A program made the translations under genes and the position numbers. The notes under the pieces were generated by a model, which was not told where the DNA came from, made no database searches, and saw only the letters and a list, made by a program, of their open reading frames with translations. Source: SG8-30 sp963710135 (GTDB lineage: Bacteria; Pseudomonadota; Gammaproteobacteria; Steroidobacterales; Steroidobacteraceae). From it: 64,000 nucleotides of DNA. The DNA is taken from the NCBI GenBank assembly GCA_963710135.1, contig CAVPYY010000006.1, positions 372,001 to 436,000 of the forward strand, written 5' to 3'. Positions 38,231 to 48,233 of the stretch are shown here, piece by piece; within the stretch, counting starts at the first letter, position 1; the number at the start of each line of letters is the position of its first letter.

Positions 38231-38782
38231 ATGCGACGCCACGAAAACGAGCCCATCGTCGTCCAGCGGGACGTCAAGGCGGTCATCATTCCGGCCGGCA
38301 TCGAGGTCAAGCTGCGCACCGGCAGCGTGGGCTACATCACCCAGGCGCTGGGCGGCAGCTTTACGGTCTACGTCGAGGGCAATCTGTTCCGGATCGCCGG
38401 CGAGGACGCGGACGCCATCGGCAAGGAGCCCTTCGCCAAGCCGGAACTGCCGCCGGGTGCGACCGACGAGGACGTCCGCAACCTGATCTGGGAGCAGATG
38501 CGCGGTGTGTTCGATCCGGAGATCCCGATCAACGTCGTGGACCTCGGCCTGATCTACGAGTGCGACGTGAAGCCGAATGACGACGGCTCGCGCAACGTCG
38601 CAGTGACCATGACCCTCACCGCGCCCGGCTGCGGCATGGGCGAGTTCCTGGCGCAGGACGTCAAGGACAAGATCGAGGCCGTTCCCACCGTGCGCGAGGC
38701 GCGCGTGGAGCTCGTGTTCGACCCGCCCTGGAACCAGTCCATGATGTCCGAGGCGGCCCGTCTCGAAACCGGCATGATGTGA
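38231..38782 (+). CDS. sufT: Fe-S assembly protein SufT (DUF59/MIP18 family)
   Basis: A 183-residue protein: an N-terminal region of about 75 residues, then a DUF59 domain with DPEIPINVVDLGLIYECDV and the conserved Cys in LTAPGCGMGE. SufT helps Fe-S protein maturation when cluster demand is high. It is the last gene of the suf operon. Confidence 0.95.
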   Translation: MRRHENEPIVVQRDVKAVIIPAGIEVKLRTGSVGYITQALGGSFTVYVEGNLFRIAGEDADAIGKEPFAKPELPPGATDEDVRNLIWEQMRGVFDPEIPINVVDLGLIYECDVKPNDDGSRNVAVTMTLTAPGCGMGEFLAQDVKDKIEAVPTVREARVELVFDPPWNQSMMSEAARLETGMM

Positions 38783-38786
38783 ACCC

Positions 38787-39292
38787 GTGGCACGCGGGAA
38801 ACGGCTGACGCTCGTCCGGCATGCCAAGTCCGACTGGGGCGACGCCTCCCTCGAGGACTTCGATCGCCCGCTGAATGCGCGCGGCCAGCGAGACGCGCCC
38901 GAGATGGCGGGGCGGCTGCTGGCCTCCGGCCTGAAACCGACTTTGATCGTGACCAGCCCGGCGCTGCGGGCGCTGACGACCGCGCGCATCTTTGCGGACG
39001 TGTTCGGGTCCCCGCCGCCGCGGATCATCGAGGCACCGGACGCCTACCTGGCGACGCCCGAGGAACTGCTCGAGGTCGTGCGTCGGTCCGGGGGCGGGCC
39101 ACGCACCTCATGCTGTTCGGCCACAATCCGGGCATCTCCGGCTTTGCGGCCCGGCTGGCCAAGGACGGACTGTCGCCGGACATGCCGACCTGCGCGGTCG
39201 CCAGCTTGCTGGTACCCGCGCCGACCTGGGCGCAGCTCGGCTTCCATGCCGGCGAACGGGACCACTACGACTATCCGAAGAGCCGCCCGTAG
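38787..39292 (+). CDS. SixA-type phosphohistidine phosphatase, single frameshift in a G run at 39090
   Basis: About 168 residues after correcting one indel. The N-terminus LTLVRHAKSDWG is the His-phosphatase signature. The frame reads normally to EVVRRSGG, then homology resumes in the -1 frame as THLMLFGHNPGISGFAARL and ends YPKSRP at 39292. The break coincides with a five-G run at 39090-39094; a missing G restores the frame. SixA dephosphorylates phosphohistidine. It lies 4 bp after sufT and may be its passive co-transcript. Confidence 0.85.
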
Positions 39293-39401
39293 CGGGGCCG
39301 ACACGCTCCCGGGCGCAGCCACCTGCCCGTCGCTCGACAGCGGCACGGTGTTGCCACCAAACGGCTGCACGCCCACCGCCGGCCCATTCGAGACCCTGCC
39401 T

Positions 39402-39815
39402 TCAGGTCGCCGCGCGCCCGGCCGCGTAGTCCCGCAGGATGCGGGCGTGATCGAAGGCCAGTGGCGGCAGTGCCTCGAGCGTGACGATCCGCACCGCGCC
39501 AGCGTCGTCGCCCGCCTGCGGCTCCCCGCGTCCCTCGGCAACGTAGACGATGCTCACCGTGTGCCCGCGACTGTCCCGATCCGGGTCGGAATACACGCCG
39601 AGCAGCGACTTCAGCTCGACCCGCAGACCGGTTTCCTCGAACGCTTCCCGGCAGGCGGCGGCCTCGACCGTCTCCCCGAGGTCGACGAAGCCACCGGGCA
39701 GCGCAGCGCCAAGTGGCGGGTAGCGCCGCTCAATGAGGACGATCGGCCGGCCCGGACGGTCGACCAGCTCGATGACGAGGTCGACCGTCAGGGCAGGCGT
39801 CTCCGGCCGGGGCAC
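39402..39815 (-). CDS. NUDIX hydrolase
   Basis: A 137-residue protein starting with a GTG at 39815. The complete Nudix box is visible: GGFVDLGETVEAAACREAFEETGL, quoted by its key residues Gly, Glu-Thr, and REAFEE (about 41-64). The preceding LPGG and the ADP-ribose-type length suggest a small YjhB/ADPR-like pyrophosphatase; the substrate cannot be told. It lies 17 bp downstream of the DUF481 gene on the same strand. Confidence 0.88.
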   Translation of the reverse strand: MPRPETPALTVDLVIELVDRPGRPIVLIERRYPPLGAALPGGFVDLGETVEAAACREAFEETGLRVELKSLLGVYSDPDRDSRGHTVSIVYVAEGRGEPQAGDDAGAVRIVTLEALPPLAFDHARILRDYAAGRAAT

Positions 39816-39832
39816 GAACCGCCCGCGTTCCC

Positions 39833-40534
39833 TTAGAACCCGAAGACCAGATTTGCGGTGAGGATCTGATCGGTCTTGTCGGTCCCGGGCTGTACGTCGG
39901 AATTGGTGCGGACCTCATAACTGAGCCCCAGCGCCAGGGAAGCGTTCATCTTGACCTCGAGCCCGAGGATGTTCTGGATGAACGTGTTGTTCGAGCCCGA
40001 CTCGATCAGGAACTTGTCCACCACCAGGGTCGTCTCGGTCAGCTGGTGAGAAAACTCGAGGGCGCCGCGGGCAATCGCGTTGTCCTCCGTTTCGCCCGTC
40101 AGCTGCAGTTCCGACTGGCGGAAGCCGACGCCGATCTTGCCGTCGAGCTTGGTGCGGTCGCTGTCGATGAGCTTGTAGCCGTAACCGACCGATGCGGTGG
40201 CCTGATAGTTGTAGTCGGTGAACTGGTCATCTTCGTAGCGCAGCGCGCCGAAGACGTAGCTGCGGTCGCTGAGCGAGTAATCGGACTCGCCGCGCAGCTC
40301 CCAGCGGTTGGCCGAGGTGACGCCGTCGTTGACGGTCCGCAGGATCGAGAAGCCCGCCTTGTGCGTCCACCGGCCCAGCTCATTGCTGACGTCAAGCTTG
40401 CCGCTGACTGTTTCCGTCTCGGTGTTGCCACGCGCCAGCACGCCACCCAGCTCGCCCTTGCCACTCCAGTCCGCCTGCGCCGGCAGGGCCGCGACAAGAC
40501 CAGCCGCGAGGAGAAGTCCCTTGAGATTCTTCAT
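39833..40534 (-). CDS. DUF481 (YdiY-like) outer-membrane beta-barrel protein
   Basis: A 233-residue protein starting MKNLKGLLLAAGLV with a signal peptide cleaved near ADW. The mature part alternates polar and hydrophobic residues in repeated strands (SYVFGALRYEDDQF, ATASVGYGYKL, LALGLSYEVRTN) and ends in Phe (VFGF), typical of an outer-membrane barrel. DUF481 has a salt- or acid-induced member in E. coli; transport function is unproven. The upstream 163 bp to the divergent thioredoxin-like gene holds no other gene that I can see. Confidence 0.9.
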   Translation of the reverse strand: MKNLKGLLLAAGLVAALPAQADWSGKGELGGVLARGNTETETVSGKLDVSNELGRWTHKAGFSILRTVNDGVTSANRWELRGESDYSLSDRSYVFGALRYEDDQFTDYNYQATASVGYGYKLIDSDRTKLDGKIGVGFRQSELQLTGETEDNAIARGALEFSHQLTETTLVVDKFLIESGSNNTFIQNILGLEVKMNASLALGLSYEVRTNSDVQPGTDKTDQILTANLVFGF

Positions 40535-40697
40535 TTGCAAGTCCCTGAAATACATAAGCCACCGCGAGAAGGGCCGGTATTCTAGTGAGGTGACGCCAAG
40601 AGAACCAGTGTTGCCTCGAGGCGCGGTCCCGGCCGGGGTCTTGATCCGCGACAGACCGGCGCCATGTAGGATCCGGCAACGCAAGCAGGGGTGAGAC

Positions 40698-41555
40698 GTG
40701 AGCAAGACAATCGTTGAATCATCAGCCGCCAGTTTCCAGGCCGACGTGCTGGACGCCTCCGCCGACATGCCGGTACTCGTCGATTTCTGGGCGGACTGGT
40801 GCCAGCCCTGCAAGATGCTCGCGCCGACCCTGGAAAAGGTTGCGGCCGGCTATGCCGGGAGGGCTCGGATAGCGAAAGTCAACAGCGACTCGGAGCAGGC
40901 GCTCGCCGCCCGCTATGGAATCCGCAGCCTTCCCACCTTGCTGCTGTTCCGCAACGGCCAGCCTGCCGAACAGATCGTCGGCGTGCAGCCGGAAGGCGCC
41001 ATCGCCGCGCTGCTCGACAAGTACCTGCCGCGGCCGACGGATGCCGACCGGGCCGAGGCGGCGCGCCTCCTGGACACGGGCCGCGCGCCGGAGGCGGTGC
41101 TGCTGCTCGAGAAGGTCCTGCGCGAGGATCCAAACGACGAGGATGCGAGGATCGAGCTCATCGAGGCGCTGGCGCAGTCGGGCATGACCGCACAGGCCGA
41201 CGCGATGTTCGCCGCGCTGCCGGTGAACGCCATGGATGCGCCGCGCCTGAAGGTGGCGGAGGCCCGCCTGCATCTGGCCAAGGCGGTCGCCGGCGCGCCG
41301 CCGCTCGCCGAGCTGGAGCGGCAGGCGCTCGAACCGACGGCGGGTCCGGGGGTGCTGCACCAGCTCGCCGTGCGCGAGTTCCTCGCCGGACGCATCCAGC
41401 CGGCGTTCGAGCGGCTGCTGGGGCTGATGACCACGCACCGGAGCTTCGGCGACGACCTGGCACGCCGCACCCTGCTGTACGCCTTGCAGCTGGTCGACGG
41501 ACACGAGGATCTCGTCCACGGCTATCGACGCAGGATGATGGCGCTGATGCATTGA
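40698..41555 (+). CDS. cnoX: CnoX/YbbN-like thioredoxin chaperone
   Basis: A 285-residue protein: an N-terminal thioredoxin domain (about 8-110) followed by tetratricopeptide-like helices, the YbbN/CnoX layout. The active site is WCQPCK, a full CxxC thioredoxin motif, unlike E. coli CnoX which lacks the reactive pair. CnoX protects proteins from hypochlorous-acid damage and hands substrates to GroEL. It starts with a GTG at 40698. Confidence 0.92.
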   Translation: MSKTIVESSAASFQADVLDASADMPVLVDFWADWCQPCKMLAPTLEKVAAGYAGRARIAKVNSDSEQALAARYGIRSLPTLLLFRNGQPAEQIVGVQPEGAIAALLDKYLPRPTDADRAEAARLLDTGRAPEAVLLLEKVLREDPNDEDARIELIEALAQSGMTAQADAMFAALPVNAMDAPRLKVAEARLHLAKAVAGAPPLAELERQALEPTAGPGVLHQLAVREFLAGRIQPAFERLLGLMTTHRSFGDDLARRTLLYALQLVDGHEDLVHGYRRRMMALMH

Positions 41556-41600
41556 CGGGCGCCGCCGCCCGGCGGCCCGCCGCGGCGGGTCGCGGCGGCC

Positions 41601-42365
41601 TCAGGCAGCCGCTTCGGCCTTGAGCCTGTCGGCCTCGCTGCGACCCAGGTAGCGCTCTATCACCCGCCTGCCGAGGTAGATGAGGGGGATCAGCAGCACC
41701 GCCATGAGCATCTTGTAGCCGTAATTGACCGTGCCTACCGCCAGGAACAGGTCGATCGGCCATTGCTGCGGGCCCAGCACGAAGGCGATATAGAGCACCA
41801 CGAAGCTGTCGACCAGCTGCGACACGGCCGTGGAGCCCGTGGCCCTCAGCCAGATCCAGCGCTCGCCCGTCACGGCGCGAATGCGGTGGAACAACGCCAC
41901 GTCGATCAGCTGGCCGATCAGGAACGCGATCACCGATCCGCCGATGGTCCACAAGCCCTGGCCGAAGGTGGCGGCAAAGGCAGCCTGCATGTCCGGCACG
42001 CCCCGCCCGGCCGAAACCGTCACCCACCAGGACGCCGGCGCGAGCTCGATTGCGAGATAGGCGAAGGCGAACGCATAGATGATGAAGCCCACCGCCAGCC
42101 ACGAAATGAAACGCACGCCACGAACGCCGAAATACTCATTGATGACGTCCGTCATGATGAACACGATCGGCCACAGCATCACGCCGGCGGTGAACGACAG
42201 CGAACCCGTCTGGCCGAACAGGTTCCAGTCGAGCGGCGGCAGCCCCAGCGTGTCCTCCAGCGCGAAGATCTTGACGCCGATGAACTCGGCCATCAGCGCA
42301 TTGGTCAGGAACAGGCCGGTCAGCACGATGAACAGCCGGGTCGAGCGATCGGACAGGGTGGCCAC
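41601..42365 (-). CDS. yhhQ: YhhQ-family queuosine precursor transporter
   Basis: A 254-residue integral membrane protein of the VUT/DUF165 family. Six hydrophobic segments and the conserved DVINEYFG and SQLVDSFVVLYIAF motifs are visible. Family members import queuosine precursors (preQ0/preQ1) for tRNA modification. It is preceded by the cupin gene on the same strand. Confidence 0.93.
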   Translation of the reverse strand: MATLSDRSTRLFIVLTGLFLTNALMAEFIGVKIFALEDTLGLPPLDWNLFGQTGSLSFTAGVMLWPIVFIMTDVINEYFGVRGVRFISWLAVGFIIYAFAFAYLAIELAPASWWVTVSAGRGVPDMQAAFAATFGQGLWTIGGSVIAFLIGQLIDVALFHRIRAVTGERWIWLRATGSTAVSQLVDSFVVLYIAFVLGPQQWPIDLFLAVGTVNYGYKMLMAVLLIPLIYLGRRVIERYLGRSEADRLKAEAAA

Positions 42366-42374
42366 GGCGCCCCC

Positions 42375-42731
42375 TCAGGAATCGCGGTGGACGGTGTCGG
42401 GCGAGAACGCCGGCAGGCAGATGGCGACATAAGTCGCGCCCTGCGGAGTGGAATAGCGCACCCACTCACCGGGCGCGGCATGAACGGCCTGCCCGGCCGC
42501 TACGGTCAGCCGGCCGCTCTCCGACTCGACTTCGAGCGCGCCGCTCAGCACCACGGTGTATTCGTCGAACGCGGGCCGCTGGCCGGGCTCGGTCCAGCCG
42601 GGCGGACTGGTCATGCGGGCAATGCTCAACGCGGTCGTGCCGTCATTGACCCGGCCGAAGAATTCCTCGATGCGCTTGGGCGGTTCGCCGACGGCCGGAA
42701 CGACGGTCGGGCCTGCAATCAGTCGTGGCAC
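42375..42731 (-). CDS. Small cupin-domain protein
   Basis: A 118-residue single-domain cupin: FDEYTVVLSGALEVE and the later AGQAVHAAPGEWVRYSTP form the two conserved cupin motifs, though with few metal-binding His residues. No enzyme or ligand can be assigned. It probably shares a transcript with yhhQ, 9 bp downstream. Confidence 0.85.
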   Translation of the reverse strand: MPRLIAGPTVVPAVGEPPKRIEEFFGRVNDGTTALSIARMTSPPGWTEPGQRPAFDEYTVVLSGALEVESESGRLTVAAGQAVHAAPGEWVRYSTPQGATYVAICLPAFSPDTVHRDS

Positions 42732-42783
42732 GGTGCTGCTTCCGGAACAGGGCCCGGAAGTATGCCCAACGCGCCGGGGTCGC

Positions 42784-43002
42784 TCAAATGCGCCGCGTCT
42801 TGAAGTAATTCTCCAGGAGCGTAATCGTGTCGGTCTCCCAGCCGGGCTCGTCGTCCTCGATCTCGGGCTGCTCTACCCGCTGACGGACCCGCTCCAGGGC
42901 GCGCGTCTCCCAGTCATCCGCGCCCCCCGCGCTCTCCTTCCCTGCATCGTTCCCGGGTTGCGTTCTCGCGGGGTCCCGGTCCACGCCGTTCTTGTCGTTC
43001 AT
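42784..43002 (-). CDS. Small acidic protein, function unknown
   Basis: A 72-residue soluble protein with a charged N-terminal half (MNDKNGVDRDPARTQ) and an acidic middle segment (QPEIEDDEPGWETD), ending NYFKTRRI. No recognised domain or secretion signal. It is carried between the cupin and hslR genes on the same strand with an ordinary start, which supports it as real, but homology is not known to me. Confidence 0.55.
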   Translation of the reverse strand: MNDKNGVDRDPARTQPGNDAGKESAGGADDWETRALERVRQRVEQPEIEDDEPGWETDTITLLENYFKTRRI

Positions 43003-43097
43003 CGGTCCTGTCCAGGACTGTCACCCGCGCACCGTAGGGCAAGGGCAGATCGGCCGATGTGATGGCAGTCACACAACCCCGGAAGTCTACGGACCCC

Positions 43098-43514
43098 TCA
43101 GCCCTGGCCCCGCTCCCGCTGCAACTTCAGCAACGCGCGACGCGTGTGCTTGTCGGGTCGCCCGACGGTCTGCGGGGCCGCCATGGCGGCAAGGCGCCGC
43201 TGCTCGCGCACCCGTGCGCGCCGCTCCACGCTTGCCGGCGACTCCTCGTAGCAGCTGCGGGCCTCGGGCGCCGGCCCCCGCCTCACGGGAATGGCCTGCA
43301 CGGTGACGGTGACGACGTCGTGGCCCACGGTCACGTCCAGAATGTCGCCGATCCGCACGGCATGGGCCGGCTTCACACGCTCCCGGTTCAGGTGCACCTT
43401 GCCACCGCTGACGGCGGCGGCGGCGGCGCTGCGCGTCTTGAAGAAGCGCGCGCACCACAGCCACTTGTCCACGCGCAGCCGGCCCGCGTCCTCCGCCTGT
43501 TCCCCTGCCGTCAT
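43098..43514 (-). CDS. hslR: Ribosome-associated heat shock protein Hsp15 (S4 domain)
   Basis: A 138-residue RNA-binding protein: S4 domain RVDKWLWCARFFKTRSAAAAA through KVHLNRERVKPAHAVRIGD, then a basic C-terminal tail (RRALLKLQRERGQG). Hsp15 binds stalled 50S subunits with nascent tRNA. It is divergent from kbl with a perfect -10 TATAAT in between. Confidence 0.95.
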   Translation of the reverse strand: MTAGEQAEDAGRLRVDKWLWCARFFKTRSAAAAAVSGGKVHLNRERVKPAHAVRIGDILDVTVGHDVVTVTVQAIPVRRGPAPEARSCYEESPASVERRARVREQRRLAAMAAPQTVGRPDKHTRRALLKLQRERGQG

Positions 43515-43546
43515 GAGTCTCTGGCCTCCACGCTACGCCGCCCCCG

Positions 43547-43552
43547 TATAAT
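43547..43552 (+). promoter_or_regulatory. Candidate -10 box for kbl-tdh
   Basis: A perfect TATAAT lies 28 bp before the kbl start in an otherwise GC-rich gap shared with divergent hslR. The matching -35 is poor (GCCTCC at 17-bp spacing), so an activator may be needed. Sequence inference only. Confidence 0.35.
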
Positions 43553-43580
43553 TGCGACTTTACGTCAGGACACCACGGCA

Positions 43581-44771
43581 TTGGACCAGGCACTGCTCGA
43601 TCGTCTCGCCCGGCAGGCCTCGGAACTCGAGGCCCAGGGCCTGTTCAAGCGCGAGCGCGTGATCGCCTCGGCGCAGCAGTCGCTGGTGCGACTCGACGGC
43701 GGCAGCGAGGTCATCAACCTCTGCGCCAACAACTACCTGGGGCTCGCCAACCACCCGCTGCTGCGCGAAGCCGCGCACCGGGCGCTCGACCGCTACGGCT
43801 ACGGGGTCGCGTCGGTGCGCTTCATCTGCGGCACGCAGACGATCCACCGTGAGCTGGAGCAGCGGCTGTCGGCGTTCCTCGGCACCGAGGACACCATCCT
43901 CTACTCCTCGTGCTTCGACGCGAACGGCGGGCTGTTCGAGACCCTGACCGACGACAGCGACGCCATCATCTCGGACTCGCTCAACCACGCCAGCATCATC
44001 GACGGCATCCGCCTGTCCAAGGCGCGCCGGCTGCGCTACGACAACCGCGACCTGACCAAGCTCGAGGAGTGCCTCAGGCAGTCAGCGGACGCGCGCAGCC
44101 GGCTGATCGTCACCGACGGCGTGTTCTCCATGGACGGCACCATCGCGCCGCTCGCCGGAATCTGCGACCTGGCCGACCGCTACGATGCGACCGTGGTGGT
44201 CGACGACTCCCACGCCACCGGCTTCCTCGGCCCGCACGGGCGCGGCAGCCACGAACACTGCGGCGTGATGGACAGGGTCGACGTCCTGACCGGCACGCTG
44301 GGCAAGGCGCTCGGCGGCGCCAGCGGCGGCTACGTCTCCGGCAGAAGCGAGATCATCGCCTGGCTGCGCCAGCGTTCGAGGCCCTACCTGTTTTCCAACT
44401 CGATCGCGCCGGTCGTCGCCGCCACCACGGTGCGAGTGCTGGAGTTGCTCGACTCCATGCCGGAGCTGCGCGAGACCCTCTGGGCGAATACCTCCTATTT
44501 CCGCGCGCGCATGCAGGAGCTGGGCTTCACCCTGGTCCCGGGCGAGCACCCGATCATCCCGGTCATGCTCGGCGACGCCCCGCTTGCCGTGCGCATGGCC
44601 GAACGCCTGCTCGAGCTCGGTGTCTATGTCGTCGGCTTTGCCTATCCGGTGGTGCCGCTCGGCAAGGCGCGGATCCGCACCCAGATGAGCGCGGGACACA
44701 GCCGCGAGCAGCTCGACCGCGCGGTCGACGCCTTTAGAACGGCCGGGCGCGAGCTCGGCGTCATCGCCTGA
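43581..44771 (+). CDS. kbl: 2-amino-3-ketobutyrate CoA ligase (glycine C-acetyltransferase)
   Basis: A 396-residue alpha-oxoamine synthase that splits 2-amino-3-ketobutyrate with CoA to glycine and acetyl-CoA. The start is a TTG at 43581 giving MDQALLDRLARQ, matching the E. coli length of 398. Conserved blocks include NNYLGLANHP, GVASVRFICGT and the PLP Lys in GTLGKALGGASGG. It forms an operon with tdh in threonine degradation. Confidence 0.96.
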   Translation: MDQALLDRLARQASELEAQGLFKRERVIASAQQSLVRLDGGSEVINLCANNYLGLANHPLLREAAHRALDRYGYGVASVRFICGTQTIHRELEQRLSAFLGTEDTILYSSCFDANGGLFETLTDDSDAIISDSLNHASIIDGIRLSKARRLRYDNRDLTKLEECLRQSADARSRLIVTDGVFSMDGTIAPLAGICDLADRYDATVVVDDSHATGFLGPHGRGSHEHCGVMDRVDVLTGTLGKALGGASGGYVSGRSEIIAWLRQRSRPYLFSNSIAPVVAATTVRVLELLDSMPELRETLWANTSYFRARMQELGFTLVPGEHPIIPVMLGDAPLAVRMAERLLELGVYVVGFAYPVVPLGKARIRTQMSAGHSREQLDRAVDAFRTAGRELGVIA

Positions 44772-44778
44772 GGTCGCC

Positions 44779-45808
<1,030 letters not shown>

Positions 45809-45858
45809 GCCGCCCGGGGGCCGGCCGGATCGCCCCCCAGGACCGGCGGGACACTGCC

Positions 45859-47703
45859 CTATTCGACGCGGCAGGCGCACCAGTAGATCGGCTTGCCCGC
45901 CCGGCCGAGCTCGATCAGGTTGCGCAGGTTCGCAGGCAGCATGGACATGACCGACGACATCGGGCTCCTGACCTGCAGGCCGCTCCAGGCGATGATCCGC
46001 GCGGCCGAAACCCTGAGCCGCATTGCCAGCATCTGCTGCCAGCCGTACGCCGGCTCGACCCACTGCACGCCGTAGTCGTCCTCGAGTCCAGCCAGGGCCG
46101 CCGCGTCGGCGATGGCATCCTCGAGACTGCCGAGTCCGTCGATCAGGCCGGCCTTCAGGGCGTCGGCTCCGGACCAGACACGGCCCTGCGCAATGCCGTC
46201 GATTTCCTCGTAGGGCCGCTGCCGCGAGAGCGCGACGTGGGAAACGAACTTCCGGTAGGAATTGTCGACGCTCGACTGCAGCACGCGGGCCAGCTCCGGA
46301 TTCAGCGGCCGGTCCAGTCGGCTGGCGCCGGACAGCGTCGTCGTACCGAAGCCGTCGGAGGTGATGCCGATCTTGGCCAGCGTCTGCTCGAAGGTCGGGA
46401 ACATCACGAACACGCCGATCGAGCCGGTGATGGTCTCGGCTGACGCAAGGATCCGGTCGGCCGGCGCCGCGAAATAGTAGCCGCCGGAGGTGGCCTGCGT
46501 GCCCATCGAGACGACGACGGGCTTGCCGGCGTCGCGCAGCGCGGAGATCTCGCGACTGATCTGCTCGCTGGCGAGCATGCTGCCGCCGGGGCTGTCGACG
46601 CGCAGCACGACCGTGTAGATCGAATCGTCGAGCCGCGCGTCCCTGAGCAGCGCGGCCAGGCTGTCCCCGCCGACCGTACCGGGCGGCTGCTCGCCGTCGA
46701 GGATCTCGCCGGCCGCGACGACCACGCCGACATTGCGCAGCGGCGCACGATGCAGCGCCTCCTCCGAGCGCAGTACAGTCAGGTACGCGCGCCAGTCCAC
46801 GCTGCGATAGCTGATGCCGTCGTCGTCGGCGCCGGCCTCCTCGATCACTCGTGCGTCGAACTGCTCCAGCGTCTTCAGGCCGTCTACCAGGCCACGACGC
46901 AGGGCGTATTGCGCCAGATCGCCTTCCGCCTCGGCGACGCCCTCGGCGGCCTTGTCGGCATAGTCTTGGAGTACCGCCGGCTCCAGGCCGCGCGCGACGG
47001 CCGTGCCGCGCTTCCAGCCTTCCCACAGCTGGTTGACCCAGACCGTAGCCTCCTCGCGATCCTCGGCCGACATGTCGGTGCGGCTGAAGGTCTCGGTTGC
47101 CGACTTGTAAGTACCAGCCTTGAAGACGTGGACCTCGACGCCGAGCTTGTCGACCGTACCCTTCAGGTACTGCCGGAAATAACCGTATCCCTCGATGATC
47201 ACCGCGCCGAACGGATCGAGGTACGTCTCGTCGGCATGAGCCGCGAGGTAGTACTGACGCTGGTCGAAGTAAGCGCCCCAGACGAATACCTTCTTGCCCG
47301 ACTCGCGGAATTTCCCGAGCGCCTGGCCGATGTCCTGCAATACCGGCAGACCGGCGGTCTCGAGTCGGCTGAGGTCCAGCACCAGCGCCTTGATGCGCCG
47401 GTCCCCGGCCGCCTCATCGATGACATCCAGCAGGTCCTGCAGGCGGGTTTCGGGCCGGCCCTCGCCGCTCGCTTCCTGCAGCGCCCGATCGAGGGCGTCG
47501 CCGCTCAGCTGCTCGACGATTCTGCCTTCGGGCGCCAGCACGAGGGCTGCGCTGCCGGGCAGGTACGGCAGCGACGAGCGGCTGGCAGCGAAGAAGATCC
47601 CAAACAGCACCAGCAGGACGATCAGGTGCAGCACCTTGCGCAAGCCGTCGAGGCCGTGCCACAGGCCCTTGAAGAACCTGCCGAGTATGCGAAAGAAGGC
47701 CAT
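45859..47703 (-). CDS. sppA: Signal peptide peptidase SppA, 67-kDa type
   Basis: A 614-residue inner-membrane serine protease that cleaves released signal peptides. It has an N-terminal membrane anchor (about 24-41) and two ClpP-like domains in tandem. The Lys/Ser dyad is Lys200 (AGTYKSATE) and Ser406 (QATSGGYYF), close to E. coli Lys209/Ser409. It is convergent with tdh. Confidence 0.96.
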   Translation of the reverse strand: MAFFRILGRFFKGLWHGLDGLRKVLHLIVLLVLFGIFFAASRSSLPYLPGSAALVLAPEGRIVEQLSGDALDRALQEASGEGRPETRLQDLLDVIDEAAGDRRIKALVLDLSRLETAGLPVLQDIGQALGKFRESGKKVFVWGAYFDQRQYYLAAHADETYLDPFGAVIIEGYGYFRQYLKGTVDKLGVEVHVFKAGTYKSATETFSRTDMSAEDREEATVWVNQLWEGWKRGTAVARGLEPAVLQDYADKAAEGVAEAEGDLAQYALRRGLVDGLKTLEQFDARVIEEAGADDDGISYRSVDWRAYLTVLRSEEALHRAPLRNVGVVVAAGEILDGEQPPGTVGGDSLAALLRDARLDDSIYTVVLRVDSPGGSMLASEQISREISALRDAGKPVVVSMGTQATSGGYYFAAPADRILASAETITGSIGVFVMFPTFEQTLAKIGITSDGFGTTTLSGASRLDRPLNPELARVLQSSVDNSYRKFVSHVALSRQRPYEEIDGIAQGRVWSGADALKAGLIDGLGSLEDAIADAAALAGLEDDYGVQWVEPAYGWQQMLAMRLRVSAARIIAWSGLQVRSPMSSVMSMLPANLRNLIELGRAGKPIYWCACRVE

Positions 47704-47805
47704 GAGCAGTCGGTCCCGATGACGCGGCGATCAGCCAGCCAGGATGCGCAGTCTACCGGCCCGTCGGGCCGCGCCGATAGCACGCCGATCCGGTTTCCTG
47801 TCCTG

Positions 47806-47835
47806 GAAAAGCAAACGGGGCCCGAAGGGCCCCGT
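47806..47835 (-). terminator. Rho-independent terminator after rplS
   Basis: On the minus strand ACGGGGCCC / GGGCCCCGT with a TTC loop (47835-47815) is followed by TTGCTTTTCC. It lies 30 bp after the rplS stop and ends the rpsP-rimM-trmD-rplS operon. Confidence 0.85.
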
Positions 47836-47864
47836 CCGCAACGCGCGCGCCAAGTCGGCGGCGA

Positions 47865-48212
47865 TCAGCCGAGCTTTTCCTCGATCCGCGCGGACCGGCC
47901 GGAACGCTCGCGCAGGTAGTAGAGCTTGGCGCGGCGGACCTGCCCGCGGCGCTTCACCTTCACGTCCGCGATAGCCGGGCTGTGCGACTGGAAGACGCGC
48001 TCGACGCCCTCGCCGTGCGAGATCTTGCGCACCGTAAAGGAGCTGTTCAGGCCGCGGTTCTTGCGGGCAATCACCACGCCTTCATAGGCCTGCACGCGCT
48101 CGCGGTCGCCTTCGCGGACCTTCACCTGCACGACGACGGTGTCGCCGGGCCCGAATGCCGGAAGCTCGCGTGCCGAAGCCCGCGCCTCGATGTCCTGGAT
48201 GATCTTGTTCAT
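47865..48212 (-). CDS. rplS: Ribosomal protein L19
   Basis: A 115-residue 50S protein, near the E. coli length, starting MNKIIQDIEARASARE and containing the family block FGPGDTVVVQVKVREGDRERV. Last gene of the rpsP-rimM-trmD-rplS operon. Confidence 0.98.
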   Translation of the reverse strand: MNKIIQDIEARASARELPAFGPGDTVVVQVKVREGDRERVQAYEGVVIARKNRGLNSSFTVRKISHGEGVERVFQSHSPAIADVKVKRRGQVRRAKLYYLRERSGRSARIEEKLG

Positions 48213-48233
48213 CGTACCGTCCCAGTTTTTCCG

